Assembly: GCF_003173775.1 (NCBI RefSeq)
Contig: NZ_CP029552.1
Span: 5,335,001-5,399,000 of the forward strand
Reading direction: 5' to 3'
DNA from: Methylobacterium sp. 17Sr1-1
GTDB lineage: Bacteria; Pseudomonadota; Alphaproteobacteria; Rhizobiales; Beijerinckiaceae
DNA length: 64,000 nt
The notes below the pieces were generated by a model, which worked only from the letters and a program-made list of their open reading frames with translations, had not been told where the DNA came from and did not search any database. Positions 26,038 through 35,910 of this stretch are shown here, one piece after another (position 1 is the stretch's first letter; each line of letters opens with the position of its first letter). The position numbers and the translations under genes are program-made.

Positions 26038-27456
26038 ATGGACAACCGCAACGCCGTCTGGCGCCAGGTCGACGCCCACAAGGACCGGCTGATCGCCCTC
26101 TCCGACGAGGTCTGGGGCACGCCGGAGGTCTGCTACACGGAGGAGCGCTCGGCCGCGGCCCATGCCGCCGAGCTGCGCCACCAGGGCTTTCGCGTCACGG
26201 AGGGTGCGGCCGGCATCCCGACCGCGGTGATCGGCGAGGCCGGGGAGGGCGGCCCGGTCATCGCGTTCCTCGGCGAGTACGACGCGCTTCCGGGCCTGAG
26301 CCAGGAGGCGGGCGTCGCGGCGCATACTCCCATCGAGCAGGGCGGCCACGGCCACGGCTGCGGGCACAACCTGCTCGGCTCGGCGGCATTGCTCGCCGCG
26401 ACCGCGATGAAGGACTGGCTCGCCGAGACCGGGTTGCCGGGGCGCGTGCGCTACTATGGCTGCCCGGCGGAGGAAGGCGGCGCCGCCAAGGCCTTCATGG
26501 TGCGCGAGGGCCTGTTCAAGGATGCCGACGCCGCCGTGACCTGGCATCCGTCGAGCTTCTGGGAGGTCTCGCCGCCGCTCTCGCTCGCCAACACCCGGGC
26601 CGATTTCGTGTTCACCGGCCGCGCCTCGCACGCGGCCGCCGCGCCGCATCTCGGGCGCTCGGCCCTCGACGCGGTCGAGCTGATGAATGTCGGCGTCAAC
26701 TACATGCGCGAGCACATGCCGAGCGACGCGCGGGTGCATTACGCGCTCCTCGACACCGGTGGCATCGCCCCCAACGTCGTCCAGGCCCATGCCCGGGTGC
26801 GCTACTCGATCCGCGCCCGCGACCTGCCGGGCATGCGCGACCTGGTGAACCGCGTGCGCAAGATCGCCGAGGGCGCGGCGCTCATGACCGAGACCACGAT
26901 GGAGATGCGCATCGTCAGCGCGGTCTCGAACCTCGTCGGCAACACGCCGCTGGAGGAGGCCCTGCACGGGGTGATGGAGGATCTCGGCACGCCCCATTTC
27001 GACGAGGCCGACCGCGCCTTCGCGCGCGAGATCCAGGGCACGCTGACACCGCAGGACATCGCGGCGATCTACCATACCATCGGGCTGCCGGTGACCGACG
27101 CGCCGCTCGCCGACTTCCTCGTGCCGCTCGACGCCCGCCGCAACCCGGCGATCGGCTCGACCGATGTCGGCGACGTGAGCTGGGTGGTGCCGACGGTCCA
27201 GGCCCACGCCCCGACGGTGGCGATCGGCACGCCGTTCCACACCTGGCAGGTGGTGGCGCAGGGCAAGACCCCGGCGGCCCACAAGGCGATGGTGCAGGTG
27301 GCCAAAGCCATGGCGGCGCTCGGCGCCCGGCTCGCGACCGATGCGGCGTTGCGCGAGGCCGCCAAGGCGGACCTGAAGGCCCGCACGGGTCCGGAGGGCT
27401 ACGTCTCGCCGCTGCCGGCGGAGGTGCAGCCGCCGCTGACCATGTCGGTGGGGTGA
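26038..27456 (+). CDS. M20-family amidohydrolase (AbgB-like)
   Basis: 472 aa. Metal-site motifs are present: GGHGHGCGHNLLG (His/Cys ligands), YYGCPAEEGGAAK (general base Glu) and TWHPSSFWEV; the dimerisation lid contains FTGRASHAAAAPH. The late SFxxGSTDVGDVSW pattern and overall length fit p-aminobenzoyl-glutamate hydrolase subunit B / aminoacylase-like M20D enzymes. It probably cleaves an amide bond in an N-acylated amino acid or small peptide. It is divergent from the peptide importer, which suggests uptake followed by hydrolysis. ATG 26038 is preceded by GGGAGGACCCC. Confidence 0.88.
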   Translation: MDNRNAVWRQVDAHKDRLIALSDEVWGTPEVCYTEERSAAAHAAELRHQGFRVTEGAAGIPTAVIGEAGEGGPVIAFLGEYDALPGLSQEAGVAAHTPIEQGGHGHGCGHNLLGSAALLAATAMKDWLAETGLPGRVRYYGCPAEEGGAAKAFMVREGLFKDADAAVTWHPSSFWEVSPPLSLANTRADFVFTGRASHAAAAPHLGRSALDAVELMNVGVNYMREHMPSDARVHYALLDTGGIAPNVVQAHARVRYSIRARDLPGMRDLVNRVRKIAEGAALMTETTMEMRIVSAVSNLVGNTPLEEALHGVMEDLGTPHFDEADRAFAREIQGTLTPQDIAAIYHTIGLPVTDAPLADFLVPLDARRNPAIGSTDVGDVSWVVPTVQAHAPTVAIGTPFHTWQVVAQGKTPAAHKAMVQVAKAMAALGARLATDAALREAAKADLKARTGPEGYVSPLPAEVQPPLTMSVG

Positions 27457-27528
27457 GGGGCCGGCTCGCCGGGCCGCGCCGGCTGGGCTAGGGATTGTGG
27501 CGAATCCTTCCTCAAGTCCGGATATCCC

Positions 27529-27885
27529 ATGGACGAGACCCAGCCGCCGGCCCCGATCGCCATCGACGACTTCCTGAAGCTCGACGTGCGGGTCGGCACC
27601 ATCGTCGAGGCGGCGCCGATCCCGCAGGCGCGCCGCCCGGCCTACCGGCTCGTCATCGATCTCGGCGAGGCGCTCGGCCTGAAAAAGTCCTCCGCCCAGG
27701 TGACCGTGCATTACACGCCCGAGGCGCTGATCGGCCGGCAGGTGCTCTGCGTCGTCAACCTGCCCCCGCGCCAGGTCGGCCCGGTGCGCTCCGAGGTCCT
27801 GACCCTCGGGGTACCGGACGAAGAGGGCGCCGTCGTGCTGATCGCGCCCGAGCGGCCGGTGCCGAATGGCGGGCGGCTGTACTGA
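27529..27885 (+). CDS. csaA: CsaA-like tRNA-binding domain protein
   Basis: 118 aa, a single EMAPII/CsaA-type OB fold. Key patterns: [32 protein letters not shown], and [19 protein letters not shown], which correspond to the tRNA-binding region shared with the C-terminus of methionyl-tRNA synthetase. CsaA proteins dimerise and bind tRNA or nascent chains, and have been described as export-related chaperones. ATG at 27529 has no strong Shine-Dalgarno. It is followed 23 nt later by ureG on the same strand, so the two may share a transcript although no functional link is known. Confidence 0.9.
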   Translation: MDETQPPAPIAIDDFLKLDVRVGTIVEAAPIPQARRPAYRLVIDLGEALGLKKSSAQVTVHYTPEALIGRQVLCVVNLPPRQVGPVRSEVLTLGVPDEEGAVVLIAPERPVPNGGRLY

Positions 27886-27908
27886 TTCTCACGGAGATCG
27901 AACACACC

Positions 27909-28519
<611 letters not shown>

Positions 28520-28520
<1 letters not shown>

Positions 28521-29302
28521 TGCTCCTCGACCTGCTGCACTGGCTCGTCCAGCCGGCCTCGCCGGCGGCGCGGCGCCTCGGCTATGCCGGCGACAGCGTG
28601 CGGCTCGCCTCGCGCTCGCGGCGTTGCCGGGCCGCCTGGGCGCCGCACCTGGCGGCGGCGAAGGACGCGGTGCGGGCGGCGATGGACAACCTTCCCCGGC
28701 GCGACACCGCCGTGGTGCTGGGCTCCGGCCTCCTCGACGACGTGCCGATCGATAGCCTCGCCGGCGCGTTCCGGCGGGTGGTGCTGGTCGATGCGGTGCA
28801 TCCCTGGCGGGGGCGCCTCCGGGCGCGCGGCCACCCCAACGTCGCGCGCCTCGTCCACGACCTGAGCGGCACGCAGGACCTGCTGCTCGGCCGCGGCGAG
28901 GGGTTCGGGCCGGTTCTGCCGCCGGTCTGCCGCGAGGCCGACCTCGTGGTCTCGGCCAACCTCCTGTCGCAGCTGCCGATCCTGCCGGTGGCGCGGCTCG
29001 AGGCGGCGGGCCGTCTCGGGCCCTGGACCGACCCGGAGGCCTTCGGCGCCCGCATCGTGGCGGCCCATCTCGACGCCCTGGCGGGGCTCCCGGCCCGCGT
29101 CTGCCTCGTCGCCGACCGCGACGAGACCGAGGAGGACCGGGACGGGCGGGTCCTGGAGCGGATCGATCTCCTCTACGGCGTCGATCCGGGGCCGGCGCCG
29201 CGCGAATGGGAGTGGGTCCTGGCGCCGTTCGGCGAGGTGGCGCGGGACCGGCGCCTGGTGCACCGCGTCGCGGCCTGGCCGGAGTGGCGGCGGGGGGCAT
29301 GA
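28520..29302 (+). CDS. Unknown protein co-transcribed with ureG (possible Rossmann/methyltransferase-like fold)
   Basis: 260 aa, soluble, rich in Arg and Trp. The segment DTAVVLGSGLLDDVP followed by RRVVLVDAVHPWR resembles the glycine loop and second strand of a nucleotide- or SAM-binding Rossmann fold. Further on, LVVSANLLSQLP could be a motif-IV-like strand and RVCLVADRDETEEDRDGR a later strand. I do not recognise a named family. The start is a GTG at 28520 sharing its first base with the ureG stop. The 3' end carries a 13-bp direct repeat (CATGACATGGGGG twice) just past the coding region. Confidence 0.7.
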
Positions 29303-29530
29303 CATGGGGGCATGACATGGGGGCATGACGGCGCGCGGCGAAGGCGGCTTCGCGCCAGGCAAGGAGGCGTCTACGGTCCGACTTCTGAATTTTGCGAGCA
29401 GCGCAGGCTTCTCCTCCGGAAAGGCCTGTCGCTTCACACACCGGATCGCGCGCATCGCCTCTCCCTGCGGGCGGGGGAGGAGAAGCCAGCGTCTCGATGG
29501 CGAACGCGTGACGGGGGAGGGGAAACGACG

Positions 29531-30757
29531 ATGACCCGCGACAGCAGCCTCGCGGCTCCGGCCGAGGTGCCGGCGGAGGCCTATTGGCGGCGCAACCTCG
29601 CGGTCTGCGTGTTCGGCTCCTTCACCACCATCGTGGCGATGACGCTGCTGCTGCCGTTCCTGCCGCTCTACGTCGAGGAGCTCGGCGTCAAGGACCAGGC
29701 GGCGATCGTCCAGTGGTCCGGCGTCGCCTTCGGGGCGACCTTCTTCAGCGCCGCCCTGGTGGCGCCGCTCTGGGGACGCCTCGCCGACCTCTACGGCCGC
29801 AAGCTGATGCTGATCCGGGCGAGCCTCGGCATGGCGGTGGCGATGTCGCTGATCGGGCTCGCCGGCAACGTCTGGCAGCTCGTGGGCCTGCGGCTGCTCG
29901 CGGGGCTGCTCGGCGGCTACGCCTCGGGCTCGACGGTGCTGATCGCGACGCAGACGCCGAAGGACCGCTCGGCCTGGGCGCTCGGGACGCTGGCCTCGGG
30001 CATCATGGCGGGCAACCTCGTCGGGCCGCTCGTCGGCGGGGTGCTGCCGCCGGTCATCGGCATCCGCGCCACCTTCTTCGCCGCGGGCGGGGTGATCTTC
30101 CTCGCCTTCCTGGCGACGCTGTTCCTGATCCGCGAGGAGCCGCGCCCGCCGAAATCCGCCCGGGGCGGCGGCGGCTTCGCCAGCATCCCGGACAAGGGCC
30201 CGGCGCTCGCCATGCTGGCGACCGGGATGCTCCTGATGCTGGCCGTGATGTCGGTCGAACCGATCATCACCGTCTACGTCGCCGAGCTCACCCCCGATCC
30301 CGCCCGGGTCACCCTGGTCGCGGGGCTCGCGATGTCGGCGACCGCCTTGGGGAGCATCCTGTCGGCGCCGCGGCTCGGACGCCTCGCCGACCGGATCGGC
30401 CCCTGGACCGTCATCACCGCGAGCCTGACCGCCTCGGCGGTGCTCCTCGTGCCCCAGGCCCTGGTGACGAGCGAGTGGCAGCTCGTCGCCCTGCGCTTCC
30501 TCATGGGCCTGGCGCTCGGCGGCCTCCTGCCCTGCATCGCCAGCGTGATCCGCCACTCGGTGCCCGACCGGGTGGCCGGGACGATGCTGGGCTATTCCAC
30601 CTCGTCGCAATATGTCGGGCAGGTGGTGGGGCCGCTGCTCGGCGGCTTCGTCGGCGGGCATATCGGCATGCGGGCGGTCTTCCTCGGCACGGCGGTCCTG
30701 ATGGCGCTGGGCGCCGCCGGCACCGCCCTGGCGCGACCGAAGGGGATACGGGCGTGA
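29531..30757 (+). CDS. MFS transporter (drug/metabolite efflux type)
   Basis: 408 aa with twelve predicted helices in two halves and a cytoplasmic linker (EEPRPPKSARGGGG). Motif A is clear in the first half (GRLADLYGRKLML) and echoed in the second (GRLADRIGPW). The GSTVLIATQTPKDRSAWALG stretch and the overall pattern fit the multidrug-efflux MFS subset (EmrD/MdtG-like). The substrate is unknown. ATG at 29531 has a GGGGGAGGGG leader. The stop overlaps the GTG of the following hydrolase gene (GTGA), so exporter and hydrolase are translationally coupled and may act on related compounds. Confidence 0.88.
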   Translation: MTRDSSLAAPAEVPAEAYWRRNLAVCVFGSFTTIVAMTLLLPFLPLYVEELGVKDQAAIVQWSGVAFGATFFSAALVAPLWGRLADLYGRKLMLIRASLGMAVAMSLIGLAGNVWQLVGLRLLAGLLGGYASGSTVLIATQTPKDRSAWALGTLASGIMAGNLVGPLVGGVLPPVIGIRATFFAAGGVIFLAFLATLFLIREEPRPPKSARGGGGFASIPDKGPALAMLATGMLLMLAVMSVEPIITVYVAELTPDPARVTLVAGLAMSATALGSILSAPRLGRLADRIGPWTVITASLTASAVLLVPQALVTSEWQLVALRFLMGLALGGLLPCIASVIRHSVPDRVAGTMLGYSTSSQYVGQVVGPLLGGFVGGHIGMRAVFLGTAVLMALGAAGTALARPKGIRA

Positions 30758-31614
30758 GCGACACCGGTTTCGTGCGGCGGACGATCGACATCGGCGACCC
30801 GTCCGGGGGGCACCTCGCGGCGCTCGAATTCGGGCCGGCCGACCGGCCCCTCGACGCGCTCCTCCTGCACGCCAACGGCTTCAACGCCCGCACCTATCGC
30901 AGCCTGCTGGCGCCGCTCGCCGACCGGCGGATCCTCGCCTACGACCATCGCGGCCACGGCCGCACCACCCTGCCGGCGGAGCCCGCCGGGCGAAGCGACT
31001 GGCAGGACGTCACCGACGACCTCGTCGCCCTCATGGACCGGCTCTTGGACCGGCTCTTGGACCGGCTCGATGCGCCGCCCCTGGTGCTGATCGGCCACTC
31101 GATGGGCGGGACCGTCTCGCTGCTCGCCGCCGCCGCGCGGCCGGAACGGGTGCGCCGCCTCGTGCTCCTCGATCCGGTGATCCCGCCGCCGGAACGCCGC
31201 GGCGAGGGCCATCCCGAGATCGCCGAAAGGGCGCTGAAGCGACGCAGCGACTTCCCGTCCCGGGAGGAGGCGCTCGCCGCCTATCGCGGACGCGGGGCGT
31301 TCCGCACCTGGCCGGAGGCGCCGCTCGCCGATTACGTCGCGGACGGCTTCCGGAGTTGTCCGGGCGGCGTGACGCTGGCCTGCCCGGGGGCCTGGGAAGC
31401 GTCGAACTACATGGCCCAAGGGCACGATTCCTGGGGGGCGCTCGCCCGCCTGTCCTGCCCGGCCGAGATCCTGCGGGCCGAGACCGGCAGCACCTGCGCG
31501 CTCGCCGAGAGCCGCGGACCGGTCGCGGTCGAGACGCTGCCGGGCACCACCCATTTCCTTCCCTTCGAGGCCCCGGAGCGGGTCCGGGCCGCGATCCGGC
31601 GGGCGCTCGCCTGA
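30754..31614 (+). CDS. Alpha/beta hydrolase fold protein
   Basis: 286 aa. The fold markers are LLLHANGFNARTY (oxyanion loop), YDHRGHGRTTLP, nucleophile elbow IGHSMGGTVSLLA (Ser nucleophile), and a final His in LPGTTHFLPFE. It is most like the esterase/lipase-type hydrolases with an H-A-N-G-F oxyanion motif. GTG 30754 is the start, inside the GTGA overlap with the MFS gene. A 12-nt unit (GACCGGCTCTTG) is repeated at about 31037-31060, lengthening a helix to RLLDRLLDRLD; the in-frame expansion is probably tolerated in a surface helix. Confidence 0.83.
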   Translation: MSDTGFVRRTIDIGDPSGGHLAALEFGPADRPLDALLLHANGFNARTYRSLLAPLADRRILAYDHRGHGRTTLPAEPAGRSDWQDVTDDLVALMDRLLDRLLDRLDAPPLVLIGHSMGGTVSLLAAAARPERVRRLVLLDPVIPPPERRGEGHPEIAERALKRRSDFPSREEALAAYRGRGAFRTWPEAPLADYVADGFRSCPGGVTLACPGAWEASNYMAQGHDSWGALARLSCPAEILRAETGSTCALAESRGPVAVETLPGTTHFLPFEAPERVRAAIRRALA

Positions 31615-31782
31615 CCCGAAAGGGGGAAGTGCGGCTTACGCCTTTCGGGGGAGGGTAGGGGCCCCGACCGCCCCCATCGCGCAGATAGCTCCCGACTGCC
31701 CCAACGGCCCAATGTCGGCCGCGAGGAGACGGCGCGGCTCTCCCCCGTGGAGACCCGCCCGCTCACGCCGGAGGGGCGCGTC

Positions 31783-33297
31783 ATGAAATTCTGGCTCGGC
31801 CTGGCAGGATGCCTGGCGCTGGGGGTGCTCGGCGCGATGCTGACGATCGAGGGAGGCGCGCCGCCGGCGGAGCCGGTCCCGGCGGCGCGCCCACCCGCCG
31901 CCCAGGCCTGGACCGACGTCTCCGACGCCGACCGGGCCGGCGTGCCGCGCCAGATGCAGGCGCGCGTCATCCTGGCCCGGCAAGGGGGCGGCCAAGCGAA
32001 CGGCCAAGGGAGCGGTCAAGCGGCAGAGCCGGTCCGCCCGACGGGCGACCAGGCCGGCGATCCGGCGAGTCCGCCGCGTGATCCCGCCCGCACGACATCC
32101 AAGACACCCGAGCCCGTACGGGCCGTTGCGGACACGCAGGCCCTCGACGAGGTCCGGCGGCGGGCCGAGGGGCGGGTGCGGCAGGCGGAGGCCGAGGCGG
32201 ACACGGCCCGGCGGCGCCTGGAGCAGGAGGAGGCGCGCGCCAACGCCCTGTCCGACGCCGCGATGACCGCCCGCCGCGACCTGATCGCCGCGAGGGCCGA
32301 GGTCGAGGAATTGCGGACGCGGGCGGCACAGGCGCACGCGCCGGACGGCGCGACGGCGCAGGCCGCGACCGCCGCCGAGGAGACCCGCCGGGCCGCGGAG
32401 GAGATCGCGGAGGAGCGCCGGCAGGCGCTCGCGGAGGAGCGAGCGCGGTCCGAGCAGCTGGCGGTGGCCCTCGCCGAGGCGCGCCGGCGCGTCGCCGTGC
32501 TGGAGACCGCGGCCGAGGCCGCGCAGGTCGCCCACCAGGCGCAGGCCCAGGCCGCCTCGCGGGAGCGGGCGATGATGCGGGCGGGCCTGCGCCGCCTCGC
32601 CGTCGCGCTGCGCGCCGCCCAGGTCGCCCAGTCCGAGGCGGTCGCCCGCGAGGCGCAGACCGCCGGCGCCCGCGACCGGGCCGAGCAGGGTCGGCTCGCC
32701 GCCGAGCGGGTCGCCGCCGAGACCCGCGGGCGTCTCGACCGCCTGAAGGCCGGCCGCGACCGCGGGGACGAGGCCAGCCTCCCGGTCTCCAGGGCCGCGA
32801 AGGCGCACCAGCCCGCGCCGGTGCTCCAGGCCCGCCCCGGCCCGGCAGTGCCGGCAGCGCCGTCGACCGTGCTGGTGCCGGCAGGCGCCGCCGAGACGCT
32901 CGACGAGGCGCGCCTGCTGGCGCGGGTCGCGGTCCTGCTCGGGCGCGGCGACATCAGCGGGGCGCGGCTCTTCCTCACCCTCGGCGTGCGCAGCGGCAGC
33001 GCGAAGGCGACGGCGCTCCTCGCCGAGACCTACGACCCCGACAGGCTCGCCGCCCTGCAGGTCCGCGGCCTGCGCGGCGATCCCGAGAAGGCGAGCGCCC
33101 TGTACCGCCAGGCGCAAGGGAGCCAGGGCCCGATCGATGTGAGCCCGGCGAACCGGGACGTCGCGAGCCGGGATCCCGCGGAGACGCCGGCCGGTCCCAC
33201 GCATCGCGGACAGCCGGGCTGGATCAACCCGGTCCGCCAGGCCGGCCTGCCGGCCCCCTTCGTGCCCTCGCTCGCCGCCCCCTGGGGCGGCGAGTGA
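31783..33297 (+). CDS. Membrane-anchored coiled-coil protein with C-terminal Sel1-like repeat
   Basis: 504 aa. One N-terminal helix (FWLGLAGCLALGVLGAML) anchors a Pro-rich segment and a long Ala/Glu/Arg coiled coil (about residues 115-330). The C-terminus (LLARVAVLLGRGDISGARLFL, then SAKATALLAETYDP and GDPEKASALYRQA) resembles Sel1/TPR helical repeats. I do not recognise a named family; such layouts occur in envelope-associated alphaproteobacterial proteins. ATG 31783 has GGAGGGG 8 nt upstream. A strong intrinsic terminator follows at 33303. The next gene has its own leader. Confidence 0.7.
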   Translation: MKFWLGLAGCLALGVLGAMLTIEGGAPPAEPVPAARPPAAQAWTDVSDADRAGVPRQMQARVILARQGGGQANGQGSGQAAEPVRPTGDQAGDPASPPRDPARTTSKTPEPVRAVADTQALDEVRRRAEGRVRQAEAEADTARRRLEQEEARANALSDAAMTARRDLIAARAEVEELRTRAAQAHAPDGATAQAATAAEETRRAAEEIAEERRQALAEERARSEQLAVALAEARRRVAVLETAAEAAQVAHQAQAQAASRERAMMRAGLRRLAVALRAAQVAQSEAVAREAQTAGARDRAEQGRLAAERVAAETRGRLDRLKAGRDRGDEASLPVSRAAKAHQPAPVLQARPGPAVPAAPSTVLVPAGAAETLDEARLLARVAVLLGRGDISGARLFLTLGVRSGSAKATALLAETYDPDRLAALQVRGLRGDPEKASALYRQAQGSQGPIDVSPANRDVASRDPAETPAGPTHRGQPGWINPVRQAGLPAPFVPSLAAPWGGE

Positions 33298-33302
33298 TCC
33301 GC

Positions 33303-33350
33303 ACCCTGAGCAGGACCGCCTGGTGCAGTCCTGCTCAGGGTCTTGTTTTT
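33303..33350 (+). terminator. Rho-independent terminator
   Basis: A perfect 14-bp stem (ACCCTGAGCAGGAC / GTCCTGCTCAGGGT, arms 33303-33316 and 33328-33341) with an 11-nt loop is followed by TCTTGTTTTT. It lies 6 nt after the coiled-coil gene stop. Confidence 0.92.
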
Positions 33351-33414
33351 GCATCAATTCAGCGCCGAACCGGCGACCACTTCGGCGAATGATGCTGGGA
33401 CGGGGAGAGATTGC

Positions 33415-34605
33415 ATGACCCGCCGCGCCGCGCTCTGGCTCGCCCTCCTGCTGCCCTGGACCGGCCCCGAGGCCGGCGCGCAACCCGCCGATCCCCCGCC
33501 CGTCGCGGCCCCGGCGCCGGCCCGGCCGGCCCGGACCATGCCCCCGAAGCCGCGGTCGCCGGCCTCCGCCCCGCGGGAGAGCGCCGAGGACGTGGCGCTC
33601 GGCAGCCACCTCAACGCCAACACGGTGGCGGTGATCTCGGGCACGCCGGGCGGCACCTATTTCCGCATGGCGAGCGACCTCGCCTTCGTGCTCGACGGCG
33701 TCAAGGACCTGCGGGTCCTGCCGGTGATGGGCAAGGGCGCCGGACAGAACGCCTACGACCTGCGCTACCTGCGGGGGATCGACATCGCCTTCGTGCGCAC
33801 CGATTCCCTCGACCAGCTGCGCAAGGACAAGCGGGTCGGCAACGCCCAGTCGCACATCGCCTACATCGCCCGGCTGTTCAACGACGAGCTGCACGTGGTG
33901 GCCGCGCGGGAGATCACCGACATCCGCCAGCTCGCCGGCCGGAAGGTGAGCTTCGACGTGCGCGGGAGCGGCACCGACGCGTCCGGCCGGGCGATGTTCG
34001 CGGGCCTGAGCCTGGACGTCGACGCGGTCAACGTCGACCAGCCGACGGCGCTCGGCATGCTGGAGCGGGGCGAGATCGCCGCCGTGGTCTCGGTGGCGGC
34101 CAAGCCCGTGGCGGTGCTGGCCGAGTTCCAGGGCGGCGACCGCTTCCACCTGCTCGACGTGCCCTTCGCGGGCGGCGTCGCCGAGAGCTACATGCCGGCG
34201 GAGCTGACCCACGCCGATTATCCGCGCCTCGCGCCGGAGGGGAACGCCGTGCGCACGCTGGCGGTCGGCTCCATCCTGGCGGCCTATAACTGGCCGAAGG
34301 GCAGCGAGCGCTACAACCGCATCGCGCGTTTCGTCGACGCCTTCTTCAGCCAGTACGACAGCTTCCTCAAGGCGCCCCGGCACCCGAAATGGCGCGAGGT
34401 GAACCTCACCGCCGAAGTCGCCGACTGGCCCCGCTTCCCCGCGGCCAGGGACTGGCTGGAGAACCGCATCGCCCCGGCCCCGCGGGTCGCGGCGGCGCCC
34501 GGCGAGGTGGCGCAGTTCCTAGGCCAGCGCCGGGGCGCGGGCGAGGTCGACCGCGACCAGCTGTACCAGGAGTTCCTGAAGTGGCGGGACGGGCGGGGGC
34601 GGTGA
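33415..34605 (+). CDS. TAXI-family TRAP-type periplasmic solute-binding protein
   Basis: 396 aa with a signal peptide (RRAALWLALLLPWTGPEAGA) and a Pro/Ala-rich spacer to about residue 60. The core shows VAVISGTPGGTYFRMASDLA, the hallmark beginning of TAXI proteins, then IDIAFVRTDSLDQL and the ITDIRQLAGRKVSFDVRGSGT ligand-hinge region. TAXI proteins normally deliver carboxylates such as glutamate to a fused TRAP permease, but no permease gene is near. It may act as a sensor component or serve a distant transporter. ATG 33415 has GGGGAGAG 5 nt upstream. Confidence 0.8.
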   Translation: MTRRAALWLALLLPWTGPEAGAQPADPPPVAAPAPARPARTMPPKPRSPASAPRESAEDVALGSHLNANTVAVISGTPGGTYFRMASDLAFVLDGVKDLRVLPVMGKGAGQNAYDLRYLRGIDIAFVRTDSLDQLRKDKRVGNAQSHIAYIARLFNDELHVVAAREITDIRQLAGRKVSFDVRGSGTDASGRAMFAGLSLDVDAVNVDQPTALGMLERGEIAAVVSVAAKPVAVLAEFQGGDRFHLLDVPFAGGVAESYMPAELTHADYPRLAPEGNAVRTLAVGSILAAYNWPKGSERYNRIARFVDAFFSQYDSFLKAPRHPKWREVNLTAEVADWPRFPAARDWLENRIAPAPRVAAAPGEVAQFLGQRRGAGEVDRDQLYQEFLKWRDGRGR

Positions 34606-34635
34606 GGGGAGCCCCCACCGGACCCTTCGAAAAGT

Positions 34636-34776
34636 CCCATCCGCCACCTCATCCTGAGGTGCCGGCCGATCAAAGATCGGTTGGCCTCGACGCAGGCCTC
34701 CAGATGTCTTGGCGCTCTCTGGAGGCTTCCTTCGAGGCTCGCTTCGCTCACACCTCAGGATGAGGTCGCGGATGGG
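34636..34776. repeat. Long imperfect inverted repeat with CACCTCATCCTGAGGTG core
   Basis: Outer arms CCCATCCGCCACCTCATCC.. and ..GGATGAGGTCGCGGATGGG bracket inner elements, including a GATCAAAGATC palindrome and CCTCCAGA/TCTGGAGG hairpin. It lies in the 290-nt gap between the TAXI gene and livM (convergent), with a further CCGGCCCC/GGGGCCGG hairpin near 34848-34867. No gene is seen here. Confidence 0.8.
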
Positions 34777-34895
34777 AGAGAAGATCGGCCGGCGCGGCAC
34801 CGCTCAAGTCCGGCGGAATTCCGATAGAGGCCTGAACGACGACGGCTCCGGCCCCTCGCGGGGCCGGCGCCGCCTTCATGCCAACCCGGATACAG

Positions 34896-35885
34896 CTAGA
34901 GCGGCCGCTTCAGCGTCCGCGCCACGAGCCCGAGAATTCCCTCGCGGAACACCAGCACGCAGATCACGAACACGAAGCCCTGGATGATCGTCACCCAGGC
35001 GCCGAACTGGGCCAGGTAGTTCTCCATCGCGATGATGACGAAGGAGCCGAGAATCGGGCCGAACACCGTGCCCATGCCGCCGACGAGCGTCATCAGCACC
35101 ACCTCGCCCGACATCGACCAGTGCACGTCGGTCAGCGAGGCGAGCTGGAACACGATCGCCTTGGTCGAGCCGGCAAGGCCCGCCAGCGTGGTCGAGAGCA
35201 CGAACACCGCGAGCTTGTACTGGTTGGCGCGGTAACCGAGCGAGATCGCGCGGGGCTCGTTGTCGCGGATCGCCTTCAGCACCTGGCCGAACGGCGAGTG
35301 GATGATGCGGTAGATCAGCAGCAGCCCGAGGAAGAAAATCACCGCGACGAGCGCGTAGAGCACCCGGTCGTCGGCGAGGCTGATGACCCCGAACAGGTGG
35401 CCGCGCGGCACGGCCTGGATGCCGTCCTCGCCGCCGGTGAACTTCGCCTGCAGCGAGAAGAAGAACACCATCTGGGCGAGCGCCAGGGTGATCATCGAGA
35501 AGTAGATGCCCTGGCGCCGGATGGCGAGCGCCCCGAAGACGAGGCCCAGCAGCGCCGCCATGAGGGTACCGCCGAGGATCGCGAGCTCCGGGGTGAGGCC
35601 CCAGACCTTGGCGGTGTAGGCGGTGACGTAGCTCGCCATGCCGAAATAGGCGGCGTGGCCGAAGGAGAGCAGGCCGCCGTATCCGAGGAGCAGGTTGAAG
35701 GCCAGCGCGAACAGCGCGAAGCACAAAACCTTCATCAGGAAGACGGGATACAGGATGAAGGGCAGCACCGCGAGCAGGATCGCGATGATGACGAAGACGA
35801 GGCGGTGGAACGCCTTGGCGTCCCGGCCCTCGGGCAGGGCGGTGGCGATCGGGGTGGCGTCGGTGGACGCCGCGGCGGAGGACAT
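34896..35885 (-). CDS. livM: Branched-chain-type ABC transporter permease LivM
   Basis: 329 aa with nine or ten hydrophobic segments. LLLGYGGLLSFGHAAYFGMASYVTAY is the LivM family signature, and IRDNEPRAISLGYRANQYKLAVF is its cytoplasmic coupling loop. With LivH it forms the permease of the HAAT transporter family for branched-chain amino acids, amides, urea or aromatic acids. It is the last gene of livG-livF-livK2-livK1-livH-livM. The spacing to livH is 25 nt. The ligand of the system is unresolved. Confidence 0.93.
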   Translation of the reverse strand: MSSAAASTDATPIATALPEGRDAKAFHRLVFVIIAILLAVLPFILYPVFLMKVLCFALFALAFNLLLGYGGLLSFGHAAYFGMASYVTAYTAKVWGLTPELAILGGTLMAALLGLVFGALAIRRQGIYFSMITLALAQMVFFFSLQAKFTGGEDGIQAVPRGHLFGVISLADDRVLYALVAVIFFLGLLLIYRIIHSPFGQVLKAIRDNEPRAISLGYRANQYKLAVFVLSTTLAGLAGSTKAIVFQLASLTDVHWSMSGEVVLMTLVGGMGTVFGPILGSFVIIAMENYLAQFGAWVTIIQGFVFVICVLVFREGILGLVARTLKRPL

Positions 35886-35910
35886 CGTTGCGTTCCTTCA
35901 GGCGAGGCGG

